Positions 1 through 12,497 of a DNA stretch of 64,000 bases are shown here, in pieces. Position numbers and translations under genes: made by a program. The stretch spans positions 62,001 through 126,000 of the forward strand of contig NKYR01000036.1 in NCBI GenBank assembly GCA_003184365.1, given 5' to 3'. The stretch comes from Evernia prunastri. Its lineage: Eukaryota > Ascomycota > Lecanoromycetes > Lecanorales > Parmeliaceae. The notes under the pieces were generated by a model that was not told the DNA's origin, made no database searches, and saw only the letters and a list, made by a program, of their open reading frames with translations. The stretch's first letter is position 1, and each line of letters opens with the position of its first letter.

Positions 1-936
1 GCGATGAATTATTGTTCTAGGCTTCTGAACTCTTTCCTTATTTGAGAAGATATTGCGAGCAAAATTGTCATCTTATTATTAGAGTAGCATCGGACGTCGG
101 GCAATATCACCCCATCAAAGTTTTTCGAAATGCAAAATTTCATTCCATTAATGATGCCTCGCAGGACAAGGACAGCAAAGGGTCGATAGCTTTGTTCAAG
201 CCTTCTGGACCCATATAGATCTCATCGCTGCATTCTCTGTTAGATCGGAGAAGAACAAGTTGAGGTCCTTCCACCTATTCCATCCTACGACTGGCTATGC
301 TCAAGCACAGGTCACAAAGCTCAGTCAAAAGCAGTCAGGGTGAGGGTTGAGCCCAAACCCTACAAAACGCGTTCGTCAAGATGTCTGGAGTCCAGGATCC
401 AAGTATTTGACATGTAATGCTTGACCTGCAACAAGTCTAGGGGTCGCGCTGGATTCTGGTGTTCGACTCGAGCCTGAAAGCCTTTTCTCCCCCCCAGCCT
501 CCTGCTAGGGAACCACCCCAACTCCTTGCTCTGATGCTCTTCGCTCTAATCGATCTTCTGTTTTCGCCCTTTGGTCCCGCGTTCTCTGCAACTTTCGCCG
601 CGGTTGATACTCACATGTGGCCATTTCATGAAAGTAGTGCGACTCCTCACCAGGTCTGAATGGGACTGTGGTTGTGAAATAGTCCTCATTCCGATATGGG
701 GCTATGAGTGTTAAATGGATGCCACTTGGAAAGTGTAGAGTATCAAAGGACAATCGAGACGAGATGACTCCACATACTCCCGCGGTTCGGACATCTCATC
801 CTTGATAATTGTTTACCCTTCCCGTTTTCTCTCCAGATATCAGATCTACCATTCACCGGTGCTTCTGGTTTGCTTTCATGCATCTGCATAGTCATACTCA
901 TCTCATTCACCCGCTAATGTTTTTCATTTTTGTGAC
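1..936. other. No supported gene
   Basis: I see only short unrelated reading frames here, without recognisable domains or splice-supported continuity. The left edge of the window may cut a neighbouring gene. Confidence 0.5.
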
Positions 937-1759
937 CTACATGAGACTGCAGTTGCTATCAGAGCTTGGTGCCCCCTCATTGGAAGCTTGTTCCGACATT
1001 CTTTCTTGAGCATCACTGCCTCCACTTTGTATGTCTGCGGAGATAGTATCATGACTTGCACAGTTGCTATCAGAGCTTGGTGCTCCCCCATCGGAAGCAT
1101 GTTCTGACATTCTTTCTTGAGCAACACCGCCTGTACTTCGTCTCTCTGAGGAGATAGTATCATAACTTGCACAATCAGGAATGCTGGCAATCTCTCGACC
1201 TCCTTGTGTCACATGCACATGGAAATGTGGCGTAAAATTTACCAGTCCTGGGAGCCAGTAGTGATTTACGGCGTGGGTCACTTTATCTTCGCACTCGAAG
1301 GCTTGGACCACCAGAGTATCAATGGTCAGTGCTGGCTCAAATGTGTCGATCAGCAAAGGCAGGTGCACTTACAGTATCGAGCGCCTGTGCGGCGTTCAAC
1401 CCCTACCAGCGTTTGGTGCTCTCGCAATAAAATCGGAAGAGGATAATAGCTATTAAACCTCCTGACCTTCCTGAGGTGCATGTGCTTAGTGTTCGGCTTG
1501 TATCTCACACAGAATAGCGGTAAGAGCAGGATCTTTACTCCAAATCATAGTGGACAGCTCGCCTGAGGCCGTTTTCATAAACAGGACGTACGTCTACGAA
1601 AGAGGCAGCCCAATAGGGAGTATCACGGCCGTCATTGAGGTCATTAAGCCGGTACTAGGACGTGTCGCTTGTTGGTAACGCTATCAACAGGAAACACTAG
1701 GAGTATCTCACCGTGGAGCGGTAGCGTATGAACAATTCAAGGACGTCCCGGATGTCCAT
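937..1759 (-). CDS. Possible multi-exon gene of unknown function
   Basis: Several protein-like pieces lie on this strand. A short exon from an ATG at 1759 to 1712 (ending in a GTGAGA donor) can join in phase to an exon at 1593-1509, giving an uninterrupted stretch that includes STMIWSKDPALTAIL and ends at another GTGAGA donor. A further frame, 1368-937, carries LVVQAFECEDKVTHAVNHY followed by two 37-residue repeats. The joins between 1509 and about 1320 are ambiguous, so I cannot give a full protein or a function. It could be one gene, two genes, or the remains of one. Confidence 0.3.
950..1171. repeat. 111-bp tandem duplication
   Basis: Two adjacent copies, 950-1060 and 1061-1171, start with the same CAGTTGCTATCAGAGCTTGG. 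They stay in register for 111 bp (37 codons) with scattered substitutions. On the minus strand each copy reads as a 37-residue unit containing AQERMSE and GAPSSDSN, so the duplication keeps frame. Confidence 0.85.
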
Positions 1760-2334
1760 TTCCTTGGTGTTGCCCTCGAAGGGTCTGCAATTTCATCAAC
1801 CTACTGCCTTTGTGAATGTAGCAAATGGACATCAAGGCATACCCGATTATCAACCACACCGTGGGAGGCGACTCCATTCTTAATTGTGGGAGAGACCGTA
1901 GACATTCAATTTCAAAGGAGAAAAAAAAAATCCTACGAGGTCACCCTTTTGCTGTCGGCTGTCTCGCATGGTCAAGGGCCGCCACTGACACTTTTCGTTC
2001 CATTTCGTGGCAGGCCGCTCAAGTTCGGATACGAAAACGACATGACACTGAGGAACGCCACATTAACGAGAACTCCAAAAGAAATTCGGAAGGGCTCAAA
2101 CTTTCGGAATGCCCCTTGTTTTTTGCCTGTTATCCGGGAGTCAAAGAGAAGATAGCGAGAAGGAACTGGATGCCAGATGCTTTGTTCAAGTGCAACCACG
2201 GTGATTCGGTCTGACTACAATGTTATCGAATAACGGTACATATTGGGCATACTTACGAGCTGAGGACTAATGTACATAGCGCCCTTCTATGCGATGGACG
2301 ATGATCTGTATACTCCCTCGTTGACTTATGGACT
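1760..2334. other. No supported gene
   Basis: The stretch contains overlapping short frames on both strands and a run of ten A at about 1920. None carries a recognisable motif. It lies downstream of the glycosylase gene. Confidence 0.4.
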
Positions 2335-3976
2335 TCAAGCACCCTTGCCACTGATCCGACTAGATTTCCGTCGCCCACTCTTCTGTGGTTGCGGATCGTC
2401 CTTGATTCCGTTCGTGCCAGCCTTACCCTTGCTCTGTTTCTTCGGCTCTGCGGCTACCTTAGTGGCGTCCTTGGTATTCGATTTACGCTTTTTGCTTGTC
2501 GGCTTGCTCGCTTCGTCATCGGGCTCGTCGCCATTCAAAGTAGGCTCTTCACCTTCTGTCTTGACGGTACGCTTCTTTCCCTTTGAGCCGTTCTTTGCTG
2601 GCTCAACTTCTGGCTTGTCCGGTCTGTCCATCTCCTCTTTCTCGGACTTCGAAGCCTTCTTGCCGCCATTCGGTCTCGCTTTCTTTTCACCGTCCGCATC
2701 TTCTGAGCCTGCCCCATCTTTGACATCTCCCGCCACCGGTCCCGTCTTCTTCTGCACGCTTGGAACCACGCAGCTAGTCCTCCCTCCCACTGTTAAGAAG
2801 ACAAATTTCGAACCGTTGGGCAAAGTTGTCGAGCTGTCTTTCTTGCCTTTACCCCACCGATGTTTGAAGAGCCATTCCTCAGGGAATTTGCTAGAGTCTG
2901 CTAGATTGTCCACGGCGAAAGAGCAAACATAGTGGATGGACTTGTGAAGTTGTTTGATTTGGGCAGGTGTCAGGGTGTTACTATACTGCTCGGGGTGAAT
3001 CTTCGCATTGTACATGATTTCGTCCCTGTCGACTCAGTTAGCGTCAATAGCAAAACAGCAGGGACCTTGAAAAGACAAAAAGGAGTACGCACCCAACCCA
3101 ATTTCCAATACCGCTAATATTCGCTTGGTCTAGCAGTAGTGCTTTGATTGGAACGCGTTTGCTCCCTAATTTTTCAGCTAGCCACTCTTCCGTCACCACA
3201 TTTTTATCAATAACGGGATCAGGACCGTTCTCCACTAGCGGCGAGACATTCCGGATTTGATCAGCAGCACAATCGATGAGTCGAATTCTTCCAAATCTCC
3301 TCAGGTCAACGAATGCAGCTTCGCATTTTGGCTCTTCAGCGGTCTCAACGGCGAACTTCCAATACTTGGGTGGCCATTCTAGCGATTCTTGGGGCTTTGC
3401 AGGCTTGTAGTAGGCTGTTTCTTCATCCTTTATCTTGAGCCAGCCTGCCATTCCGAAGTGCATTAGGGGATGCGGAGGAGATGACATAATCATCCTATAG
3501 AGACATTCAGAAGATCGTTCAAACAAACCCCAGATTTTTAGTGCTCAAGCTGATCTGAGACGACTGGAATAACATTCTTCAACTAGGTAGATTCCGATAT
3601 ATTGGCATCCACAACGAAAATCACAAGACGAGAGACCGGACCGTCAGAGTTGGGTAAATTTCCCAGTGTGAAAATGCGTTGTCCGGGACGATGGAGGAGC
3701 ATTGTCCATGATCCTGCTGCGACTTACCAGAAGTACTTGCCCTGCTGCTTGGCATCTAAGACTTTCTTGCCCGTTAAAGCCTTCTCGAATGCTTCCGCTG
3801 AGCATCCCACTTTGCCGTAAACATTTTCATCATGCTGTGCTTTCACTTTGGCCAACGTCTTCCCAACAAGATGTTTATGTATGTAACTGACTACACGAGC
3901 GACTGGCCACCATGATGTCAGTAATGAGTCGACTTTGGAAGCGTGCAAGTCTACTACCTTCGCCAATCTCAGGCAT
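2335..3976 (-). CDS. Formamidopyrimidine-DNA glycosylase (Fpg/MutM-like), zincless
   Basis: This is a bifunctional base-excision repair enzyme that removes oxidised purines and nicks the abasic site. Exons on the minus strand are 3976-3958, 3902-3728, 3494-3093 and 3025-2335, giving 428 aa. The 19-nt first exon is needed: it supplies MPEIGEV, including catalytic Pro2 and Glu3, which joins in frame to ARVV. Later come a GKKVLDAKQQGKYFW stretch with the conserved lysine, the HFGMAGW strand, the H2TH helix (LLDQANISGIGNWVGDEI) and the GGRTSCVVPSVQ loop. This replaces the four-cysteine zinc finger of bacterial Fpg, as in plant and fungal zincless forms. The last 130 or so residues are a Lys/Glu/Ser-rich tail, probably disordered and nuclear. 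It is transcribed divergently from the Cid2 gene. Confidence 0.92.
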
Positions 3977-4842
3977 CTTGAATGTCAGATGAGAAGGGTC
4001 CTGAGTCACGCAACGGCTCGTCGATTGGATGATTTTTGGGATTCTGATCTGGATATTTCACCCCTTCGACCATTACAAGTGCCGCAATTGATGTGGAAGA
4101 CAGATAAGCAGCTCAGGGGACAAGGGAATTGCTGACTCGGGAGCTCGATTAATTCTAGAATTTACATTGATGCTTAAGGAATTTTCGAAAGAAGAGCTGC
4201 GCAAACTACTTAAAACACGTCAATTTCGCTCGATCTCGCCAAGACCTCGCGTAGCGCGTAAATCGATCATTCGCCTTTTGCCTTTTGATAGGTTTACCCT
4301 AGAGACTAAAGTAAGTAAGTACGCTTAATGAACTTCTGCGCGCGCGGTGCAAAGCGAAAACACTTAGAAATTTGGTGTCCATTGCAGAAGCCCTGATCCT
4401 CTCATTCTTGAACGAGGAGAGTGAATCTCAGGATTGTGGATTGGTGGGTAAATGACCTGCGTCCATAAAAGTAAGGTACATCAAAGTAGGTTTCATACTC
4501 GATTTTTGAGTCCGTCCAGCGCAGTAGCTGGGAGGGCATGCCAAGCCATCGTCTAACGCGTTTATGTCGCCAATTTATGCCTGGCTTGGCAGCATCGAAA
4601 TCCAAAAGTTCAGATATCTGTAATTTATGCGCCGATTCAATTTCTTTTGTTTTTGCATATCCTGTTTGAGTGTTAATTGTCTTGTTGAATTGCCAGCCGC
4701 CGGAAAGGTTCCCGGAATCAGCGTCCCCTCTACCGCTACTGCAGTTGGACATTTGTTCACGGTGGCGGGACTTTTCTGGTCCACAGCGAAAAGTGGAAAG
4801 CAGCCCGAGAGGCAGGCTTTGCCGAGACAAGCCAAAAAGAGG
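3977..4842. other. Divergent intergenic region, fpg-like / cid2
   Basis: This is shared upstream DNA of two divergently transcribed genes. A 142-codon minus-strand frame at 4402-4830 overlaps it, but it has no recognisable domain and runs into the promoter of the plus-strand gene, so I do not call it. No obvious TATA box is visible next to either start. Confidence 0.5.
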
Positions 4843-5468
4843 ATGTCAGGACCTCCCAGTCGCCCGAACCTCACGCCGCAATTCTGCTTCAACCAAACAG
4901 AACTACGTGGTAGGCTTCGAGCCGGCAACGGTTGCAGACACTGGCTGACGAAGTTTCAGACTTCCTCCGACTATCTCGGGGCATGATTGACGATTCGATA
5001 ATTCAAAACCTGAACGCTTTGATGACACCCTCAAGAAAACCGTGGGATCCAGAAACTACGTCAGAACGGCAGATACGGCCCGTTGAGAGACGGCCTACAG
5101 ACCCACAAGCGTGCCAAAGCTTCAAGAACGAAGTGCTCTTCCAAAGTTGGCAGACGAGATCGGATGTGCTCAATTACTGTGCAGGCGTAGCCTTGGATCC
5201 GAGTGATCCTGATCTGGCTCTGAAGCAGGTTGAGTCGGCAAAGGAGAGGGAAAGGGTGGTAGATGAGCGCCTTGACCCATATTCGGGCCGCTTCTTCCCG
5301 AGGGAAGCAAGGACGGAAATCTTGGCGAATCTCATCAGAAATGAAAGGAGTGTGGAGGGTATTATAAGATCGAGAACCTGGGGTCTGGTTTCAGAGAGGT
5401 GCGGTGATCCTGGGACGGGGTGGGAGGAAGCATTGAACAAATGGAGAAAAGACAGGGAAGATCATTGA
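4843..5468 (+). CDS. Caffeine-induced death protein 2 / MIX23 family protein
   Basis: Exons 4843-4909 and 4960-5468 encode 191 aa. The 50-nt intron joins LTPQFCFNQTELR to DFLRLSRGMIDDSI, restoring the family's N-terminal signature (a QFCF element, then FLRLSR...DDxIxxxLN). The central part has QACQSFKNEVLFQSW and NYCAG, the conserved cysteine pair, followed by a charged helix and a C-terminal RTWGLVSERCGDPG...W motif. The family includes fission yeast Cid2 and the yeast intermembrane-space protein Mix23, which helps mitochondrial protein import. Assignment to that compartment here is from the family. The start is the first ATG in frame with LTPQFCF and lacking a long non-conserved leader. Confidence 0.85.
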
Positions 5469-6064
5469 TAGAGAGAACGGTATAGTGTAAGTGTATCAGA
5501 AGCGAGATGGCATTTTGAGAGCATTAGCGACGGCGTCAATGACTCAAAACCGGGCAGTGGCAGTTTGATGGGTTATGGACAATCCACTTTGGAGTTTAAT
5601 GTAAAATTCTCGTCAATAGCATAGCAAACCAAGCGACACAATTAGGTCAGACTCAGATCTTCATGAAATTACAGTAGAGTACAGTTGACATTTCTCTTGT
5701 TGGCGCTGCTGCGGGTAAATTCACCTTCGCTTAGAGTACCCTCGGAACTCTTTTTATGCGGAGCTTGGACACCGGAGCTGCGGTGTTGAAACAATCCTAC
5801 GTGACACAACTGCCCATTATTCTCAGTTTGTAGAAGATCACCGTTTTTAAAGGCGCTCTGCTTCGCACGGAGGAGATGAATTGCCGCAAAGACTAATGCC
5901 ATGCTCGAGAGGATTTCAATCAGGACGTTATATCTTACAGGGCCATCCCGAGCACAGACCCTGCTCTCTACACTGAGACAGCTGCTTCTACAGAAGCAGT
6001 ATATGACCCATATCTTCTCTCTCGCCGACGTCTGCTGATTTAGCGCACCTCTTATCAGCTCAAG
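5469..6064. other. Intergenic region between cid2-like gene and naa15
   Basis: The stretch holds the 3' end of the Cid2-like gene and the promoter/5' UTR of the NatA gene. The last 60 bases before the start are pyrimidine-rich (TCTTCTCTCTC-like), common upstream of fungal housekeeping genes. A minus-strand frame here has no domain and is rejected. Confidence 0.5.
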
Positions 6065-8710
6065 ATGGCTCCACCTCCTCCACAGCCATTGGCCTCGAAA
6101 GAGCGCTCGCTCTTCACACAGGTCGTCAAGAATTACGAGAACAAGCAGTACAAGAAAGGTGGGTGTAGATCTTGAACAGAAAAGTGCAAACCTGACCACT
6201 TGAATAGGTCTGAAAGCTGCGGACCAGATCCTTCGAAAAAGTCCTGATCATGGCGACACCATCGCTATGAAAGCGCTTATCATCAACTCGCAAGGGAACT
6301 CCGAGGAAGCATTCGCGTTGGCGAAAGTGGCACTCAAAAACTCCATGAAATCCCATGTCTGCTGGCATGTCTATGGTCTCCTTTACAGATCCGCCAAAAA
6401 CTTCGAAGAGGCGATCAAGGCATACAAATTCGCGCTGAAACTAGAGCCGGAATCGCAGCAGATACAAAAGGACTTGGCTTTGCTACAAATACAGATGAGG
6501 GATTACCAAGGCTATGTACAGAGCCGGCGAGCAATCTTACAGCAGCGCACTGGTTGGAGACAGAATTGGACGGCACTGGCAGTCGCGCAGCATCTAGCAG
6601 GGGACCTTACGAATGCAGAGAAGACCTTGACAACCTTCGAAGAGACTCTAAAGTCTCCGCCACCGAAGACCGATACCGAGCACGCCGAGGCTATCTTGTA
6701 CAAAAACTCCATCATCGCAGAGATGGGCGAGACTGAGCGCGCTTTGGAGCACTTGGAAGCAGCAGCAAAAAACAGCCCGGATCGGACATCAGTGATGGAG
6801 CTACGAGCGCAATATCTACTCAGCTTGGGTAGGAAAGAAGAGGCAGCAAATGCGTACCGCTTGCTGTTGAAACGTAACGCAGAGTACCGAGCGTATTTCG
6901 AAGGACTTCAAGAGGCCTTGGGTTTGGAAAAACACAACGTCGAGGGACTGCAAAAACTGTACGCGGACGTTGCGAAAGATAATCCGAGAGGGGATGCAGC
7001 GACAAGGATACCTCTAGAGTTCCTACAAGGCGATGAGTTTCGCGAAGCTGCCGACCGGTACTTGCAGCGTATGCTCCGTAAGGGTGTCTGGTCGACCTTC
7101 AACAACATGAAAGCTTTATACTCTGACTCCAAAAAGCGGGACACGATACAGGATTTGGTAGAGGGTTATGCAGCCGGCCAGCCCAATACCCAAGCCAATG
7201 GATCAGCTGAAGAGCATATCAACGGCAACTCAGACCTATTCACACCTTCTGTACAGTACTTCCTAGCTCAGCATTACAACTATCATTTAAGTCGGGACTT
7301 GCCAAAAGCCATGAAATACATTGATGAGGCCTTAAGCTCGGCACCGGAATCCGTGGAGTACCACATGACGAAAGCGAGAACATGGAAGCACTACGGCAAT
7401 CCCCAAAAAGCTGCGGAGTTGATGGAGCAAGGCAGGAAGTTGGATGTCAGAGATCGATATATCAACACAAAGGCCGCGAAGTACCAACTACGAAATAATG
7501 AGAATGAAGCAGCGATCCAAAACATGGGCAAATTCACAAGAAATGAAGCAACGGGTGGACCTCTCGGGGACCTTCATGACATGCAATGTGTTTGGTACAT
7601 AACAGAAGACGGCGAATCGTACATACGGCAAGGTAACCTCGGTTTAGCTCTGAAGCGGTTTACGTCCATCGCCTCCATTTTTGAGATATGGCAGGAAGAC
7701 CAATTTGATTTTCATAGCTTTTCGTTGAAAAAAGGTCAAATCCGAGCGTATGTCGATATGATGAGGTGGGAAGACCATCTTCGAGAACACCCTTTCTTTA
7801 CACGTGCTGCGATCTCTGCTGCCCGAATATACGTAATGCTCCATGACCAGCCTGACCTTGCTCATGCTAAGATGGCCAACGGAGTCAACGGAGTGAAGAT
7901 GGATAGTGCGGAACGCAAGAAAGCACAGAAAAAAGCGAAGAAGGACCAGGAGAAGCAAGCAAAAGAGGAGGCGGAAAGAAAGGACTCCAAGAAGCCTGCA
8001 GCCGTCGATCAAAACGGCGACCCTAAGAAGGAGGATAAAGACCCCAAAGGCGAGATGTTATTACAGACGTCGGAGCCTTTGGTGGAGGCCATGAAGTTTA
8101 TCGCGCCACTTCTTGAGTTCAGCCCAAAGAATATCCAGGCCCAACAGATCGGTTTCGAGGTCTTCCTCCGGCGGAGTAAGTGCATTCGTTCCGAGGCCAA
8201 TATTGCAAATTGGATCGCCCAAGAACTAATCCGCTTGCAGAGAAATACCTTCTTGCGCTCCGCACTCTTCTAGCTTCCCACACTCTCTCGCCCTCAGATC
8301 CAACTACCCACGAGCAAACCATCCGTCTTGGACACACGTTCCGTGCGCAGACCGAAGCACCGGACCGCAAAATCCAAGAAGTCATCGCTGCCGAATTCGA
8401 CCCCATCCTTCCCGTCTCGACCGACCTTTCGAAACGCAACGACGAATTCCTGCAATCGAACCACGGCAGTGCCCCGCATGTGCAAGCGTGCCTCAAAGTG
8501 AAGCAGTTCCTGGATCCGAGTAGCAGCGAGCAGAACCAACAGGACGTCATCAGGACGCTAGCGCTTGACGGGAGTAGTTTGGAGGACGCCGTCAGAGGGT
8601 TGGAGCTGCTGAAGGAGTGGAAGGCAAAGGATCAGTACCAAGCCGACTATCTGGCAGCGGCGCACGAGAGATGGCCGGAAGCTAGCGTTTTCAAGAAGAA
8701 AGGGGACTGA
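6065..8710 (+). CDS. naa15: N-terminal acetyltransferase A auxiliary subunit (Naa15/Nat1)
   Basis: Exons 6065-6158, 6208-8175 and 8241-8710 encode 843 aa, the usual family length. Introns are 49 and 65 nt; each join restores conserved sequence (QYKKG/LKAADQIL and VFLRR/KKYLLALRTLL). The protein is an array of TPR-type helical pairs. The first is KNYENKQYKKGLKAADQIL, and a clear later one is KNFEEAIKAYKFALKLEPES. A Lys/Glu-rich segment with KKAQKKAKKDQEK-like sequence lies at about residues 600-640. Naa15 anchors the Naa10 catalytic subunit to the ribosome so that nascent chains are N-terminally acetylated co-translationally. The catalytic subunit is not in this window. Confidence 0.95.
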
Positions 8711-9045
8711 ACGTCCGACCCGAGCTGGCCAGCAACCGAGGAAGCAATGGGATTGCAACGGGGACAAGCGAATAGAGGAGGTTGTAGTTGCCATGGCTTT
8801 CTGCGCCTTGATTGATCACAGCCGCGATCTCAAGATGATGATTCTTGGTGAAAGGCGGATAGAAGGGACGAGGACAGTATAGAGAAACAGGTGGATGATA
8901 TGTGTATGAAGCGGACACGTCCAGCTGAAAATGCCGTAAAGTCACGCCATTGCCATGCATGCTTTTAGGTCGAGACGGATATCAATTGACAAGCCCAGCA
9001 CGAATGCATCCTCGCTATGCATTTACCATCGCTATGCATCCACCC
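8711..9045. other. Convergent intergenic region
   Basis: This holds the 3' ends of the convergent naa15 and cation transporter genes. An imperfect repeat of CGCTATGCAT occurs at about 9012 and 9029. No gene is seen. Confidence 0.5.
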
Positions 9046-10502
9046 TCACCCCTCGGCGTGCCCCGTAGGCCCTTGACTCGTGTAATCTACAGTAACAAAC
9101 GCCCTATCTACCTCGCTCAAACCCTCTAGGCAATACTGCAACGTCTCCGCTATATCATGCGCCCTGCTCAACCTCGTCTCCTCCTTGAGCATAATGTCCA
9201 TCTCGACCCACACTCCGTCGCCCGCGTGGTATGCCGTGATGGTTTTGTAGGCGTCTACGACGGGGGCGAAGCGCCAGGCGAGGAAGGTGACCTTCTTGAG
9301 GACGTTGGCGGAGACGGCGGAACCGGTGAGGCGGGCGACGTTTTCGAAACAGGTTTCGGCCCAGTCGTAGATGATGAAGAGGGAGAGGAGGGCCGCACCG
9401 ACGGGATCGAGCCACCAGAGGTCGAGTTGGTGACCGATCAAGGGGAAGAGGAGGGAGAGCGTGTTAAACACAACGTCGGTTTTGCAGTCTGAGGGCTTCG
9501 TTAGAAATACTTGGTGAATTCAAGTGGTGAGGAGTGTGGGAGGGTTTACCTTGTGCCAGCGCCTGGACCTGTGTCGTCTTAACGCGGATACAACCGAACC
9601 AGATGATGCCCTTTATCACAACAGTAGCGACCAATGCACCGATAGCCACTGGTGGTAGTGTCGCAGCGTCCCTCGGCCCACCCGGCAGCAATTTTGTGAC
9701 AGACTCTTGCAAGATCTGCAGGAAAGAGACGATCATGATGATGGAGAAGACGAGTATACCGAGTGGCTCTAGACGACGTCGACCGACGGGGAATTTGTGC
9801 TGCAGCCGCCGGATTTTCCATTGGACGAGCTTGTTCGTTGTCCAAATGATCAAAGTGCACAGCAGATCGAGGGCGGAATCCACAAGAGAAGCGATGAGCG
9901 AGAGCGAGGACGAGGTGAAGGCGGCGATGATTTTGGCGATAAGGAGGATGATGTTTGCTATTACGTTAATCTGAAAACGATCAGTGGAAAGACACATGAT
10001 GATAATAGCAGCACGACCGTACATTGATAGCCCACTTAGCCCTCCTCTCCCCAGACTTCCTCTTCTCCCTCTCATCTTCCGGCAGCAAGGGATCAATATC
10101 GCCCTTGGTGTTCTTCAACGCGCCACCAATCTCCGCAACCCCATCTCCATCAGCGTCTTGGGGGTTCATTGAGTCCAACACGTCATCAGCCATGCTCATC
10201 ACCAGGGTATCGACCTCGAGCCAATCATTCAGTCTCTCATTCTGCTGTTCATAGAAAGCCCGCACTTTCTTGTCCTTGATCTCTTGCAGTTCCGAGACGG
10301 ACTTGCGGTATTTCTCAAGCTCGCCACGGTCGACGCCATCTTTCAGCTTGCGCTTGAGCTCGCCGTGGAAATCGTCATGGACAGCGGCATTTACAACGTC
10401 CCTGAATCGAGGTTTGCGGCGCGATGCGCTGATGGCAGCTTCGAGATCATCAGGCTTGTAGTCTGCATTAGCCTGACCGTTGGGTACGGGTTTGTGGACC
10501 AT
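9046..10502 (-). CDS. Cation diffusion facilitator (CDF) transporter, DxxxD type
   Basis: Minus-strand exons 10502-10023, 9970-9550 and 9488-9046 encode 447 aa; introns are 52 and 61 nt. A soluble, charged N-terminal region of about 155 residues precedes the membrane domain. Metal-site motifs are visible: VDSALD at 190-195 (DxxxD, second helix) and DCKTD at 301-305 (DxxxD, fifth helix), both with Asp in the first position. In the CDF family this pair is typical of Mn-type members, whereas Zn types have HxxxD. The C-terminal domain (VEMDIMLKEETRLSRAHDIAE) is the usual cytosolic ferredoxin-like dimerisation fold. Manganese as substrate is inferred from the motifs. The probable location is an internal membrane such as Golgi or vacuole. 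Confidence 0.9.
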
Positions 10503-10986
10503 AATGGGTGATGATTGCTAGGAATATGAAAGTCCAAGGGGAGGGATATGAAGAATGCCATTGCCGCGGAAAGGAGAAACCTGTTTATGAGTTACAAGTT
10601 ACTTTACAACATCAAACTTTTAGACGCATTATTAAATCGCGTGGAGAAATTAGCGCACGCGGGGATCGGCGGATCATTGCCGGTACCTGAGAATTGTGAT
10701 CCTGATGATCATTATTGCGCTGCGTTCACGTGACCTAGGTAGCTATCGCATGAAGCGAGTATATTATATTGGTTCATTGATTGACAGTGATAATGACCGA
10801 TGTAGCAACTCCAAACTCGTCGTATGTGTGTAGTACTTAATAAGGGGAGTTCCTTCTATCGCTATGCACTTAACCGAAACAAGTGATACTCTAAAGTACA
10901 TTGAGGTCGCTCAGGCCACAGCCGTAGCCCAAAAATCGTTGGCGCCGCCGCAATGCAAATGTAACTTCAATTGAACGGGGATCCCA
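10503..10986. other. Intergenic region upstream of the CDF gene
   Basis: This lies between two minus-strand genes and must contain the CDF promoter and the tim54 3' end. No gene is seen, and I identify no regulatory motif with confidence. Confidence 0.5.
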
Positions 10987-12497
10987 TCACGCGCTTTCAT
11001 CTCCCTCAAGACCCATCTCCCATCCAGGCTTCTCTTTCGGACCTAAGCCAGCCCACTTCTTTACCCTCCCTATATATCCTTCCTCTTCTTGTCGTTTCTC
11101 CTCGTCCAGCTTCGCCGCCTCTGTCTCTTGACCGGCTTTCAGTTCGAAAATCCTCATCCTACTCCCAATCCTTTCATCAACCACAATCCTTTCCTGCCAC
11201 ACTCTCTCCCTCGCATCTCCCTCCTCATTCAACTTCCAGGCGCTCTTATGCCACTCTGACTCTTCCTCTCTTAATGCTGCTTCTTGCTCCCACGTTCCTT
11301 TTGTATGCGTGACAGCATGTTCGGTCTGGGCATCAATACTGGGAGGGGGATGATCTGAATCGATGGCAGAGGCGAAGTCGGTTGACTGGGCAAATGGCCG
11401 AGTTTGAGACGCGAGCACTAGAGCTGCGACAGAGGCGCCGGTGGAGTCAGCGAGCTGCCGCCGGGTGAGGAAGCGATAGATGCGTATGGGGAAATTGAAA
11501 AAACCGAGGAGGTGGGGAAGAGCAATGGGTAGTGATGGAGGGAGGAGAGTTGGTAGTGTGGGAGCCGCAGGCGAAGACGCATATTCGGAAGACTCAATGT
11601 AGGGAGGCGTGATGGGTGGTTTTGGAGGCTTTTCAGCAGGTTTTTCAGGCGGAGATTCGGATATTGGTGGATCTGTTGGTGGTGGTGGAGAAGAAGAGGG
11701 TTTTTCTGAAGACGATGTTTCTGAAGTTGGTATCTCTGAAAGAGAGGAGTCTGGAGAGTGAGCTGCCAGTGGTTGCAAATCTGGTTCTTCTGGTTTGGGA
11801 GGTTGAGCTTCAACTAGGGGTCCTAGCCAGCCCTCGTGGAGACCGCGTATGTACTCTTTCCAAGTGTGCCTGCCCAAAACCAAATCGCCCTGCACGCCAT
11901 CCCAATCTGCGGTTCCAGCCCTGTTCCGCATCTCGTGGTACAGGTCTTCTTTGCTCTCTTCGCCAGGTTCAGCTAGCGAAGTCTCGCCCTTTTGCTTTCG
12001 AAGCTTCCTAATCTTTTCCGCAAGTCCTGCCCTTACCTCTCCTTCTCTGCGGCCTTCAACTACATCCCAATCCATAGCCCCGGCCACCAGTATAGGCTTT
12101 ATATATTCATGGAAATGGTCTCGAGACACTCGGAGTCCATCCCCAGGAGGCGCTGTCAGGAAGATGGTTATTCTTCGGGGCATCATATTGACGGGTAAAG
12201 GTTCTTGGGCGAGATGGGAAACCAAGGTGCACCATTTTCGCTGCGCTTTCTTCTTGTGATAGCGATCGTACAGAAGCATCGAAGTGAAGGATCCAGTTAT
12301 AGTCCAGATGATAAGCCAATTGCGCGAGGGTAGCTTGAATTTGAAATATGGTAGTCCTGCATGACTTGTCGATTAGCCCTCATTGCCTTACTAGGCTCTC
12401 CAACTATTGACCTACCCATCATTCGAAGCGCTGGATTGCCGGCCGCCTTGGGAGAGGAGGCCGGAGAAGCATCTTTCGATGGGACCTTGTCTCCCAT
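10987..12497 (-). CDS. tim54: Mitochondrial inner-membrane translocase subunit Tim54
   Basis: Minus-strand exons 12497-12416 and 12356-10987 encode 483 aa. The 59-nt intron joins NPALRMMG to LPYFKFKLPSRNW, the conserved entry into the family. One membrane segment follows (NWLIIWTITGSFTSMLLYD), then a basic KKKAQRKW stop-transfer and the conserved RRITIFLTAPPGDGLRVSRDHF block on the intermembrane-space side. The centre (about 190-260) is Pro/Ser/Glu-rich and probably unstructured. Tim54 is part of the TIM22 complex that inserts carrier proteins into the inner membrane. It is divergent from cot-1, with which it shares an upstream region. Confidence 0.92.

Noticed and set aside
4402..4830. 142-codon minus-strand frame between the glycosylase and Cid2 genes
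   Set aside because: No domain, no splice-supported extension, and it lies in the shared promoter, ending just before the plus-strand start.
5669..6199. 176-codon minus frame upstream of and overlapping naa15
   Set aside because: It overlaps the first naa15 exon and intron and has no domain or credible composition.
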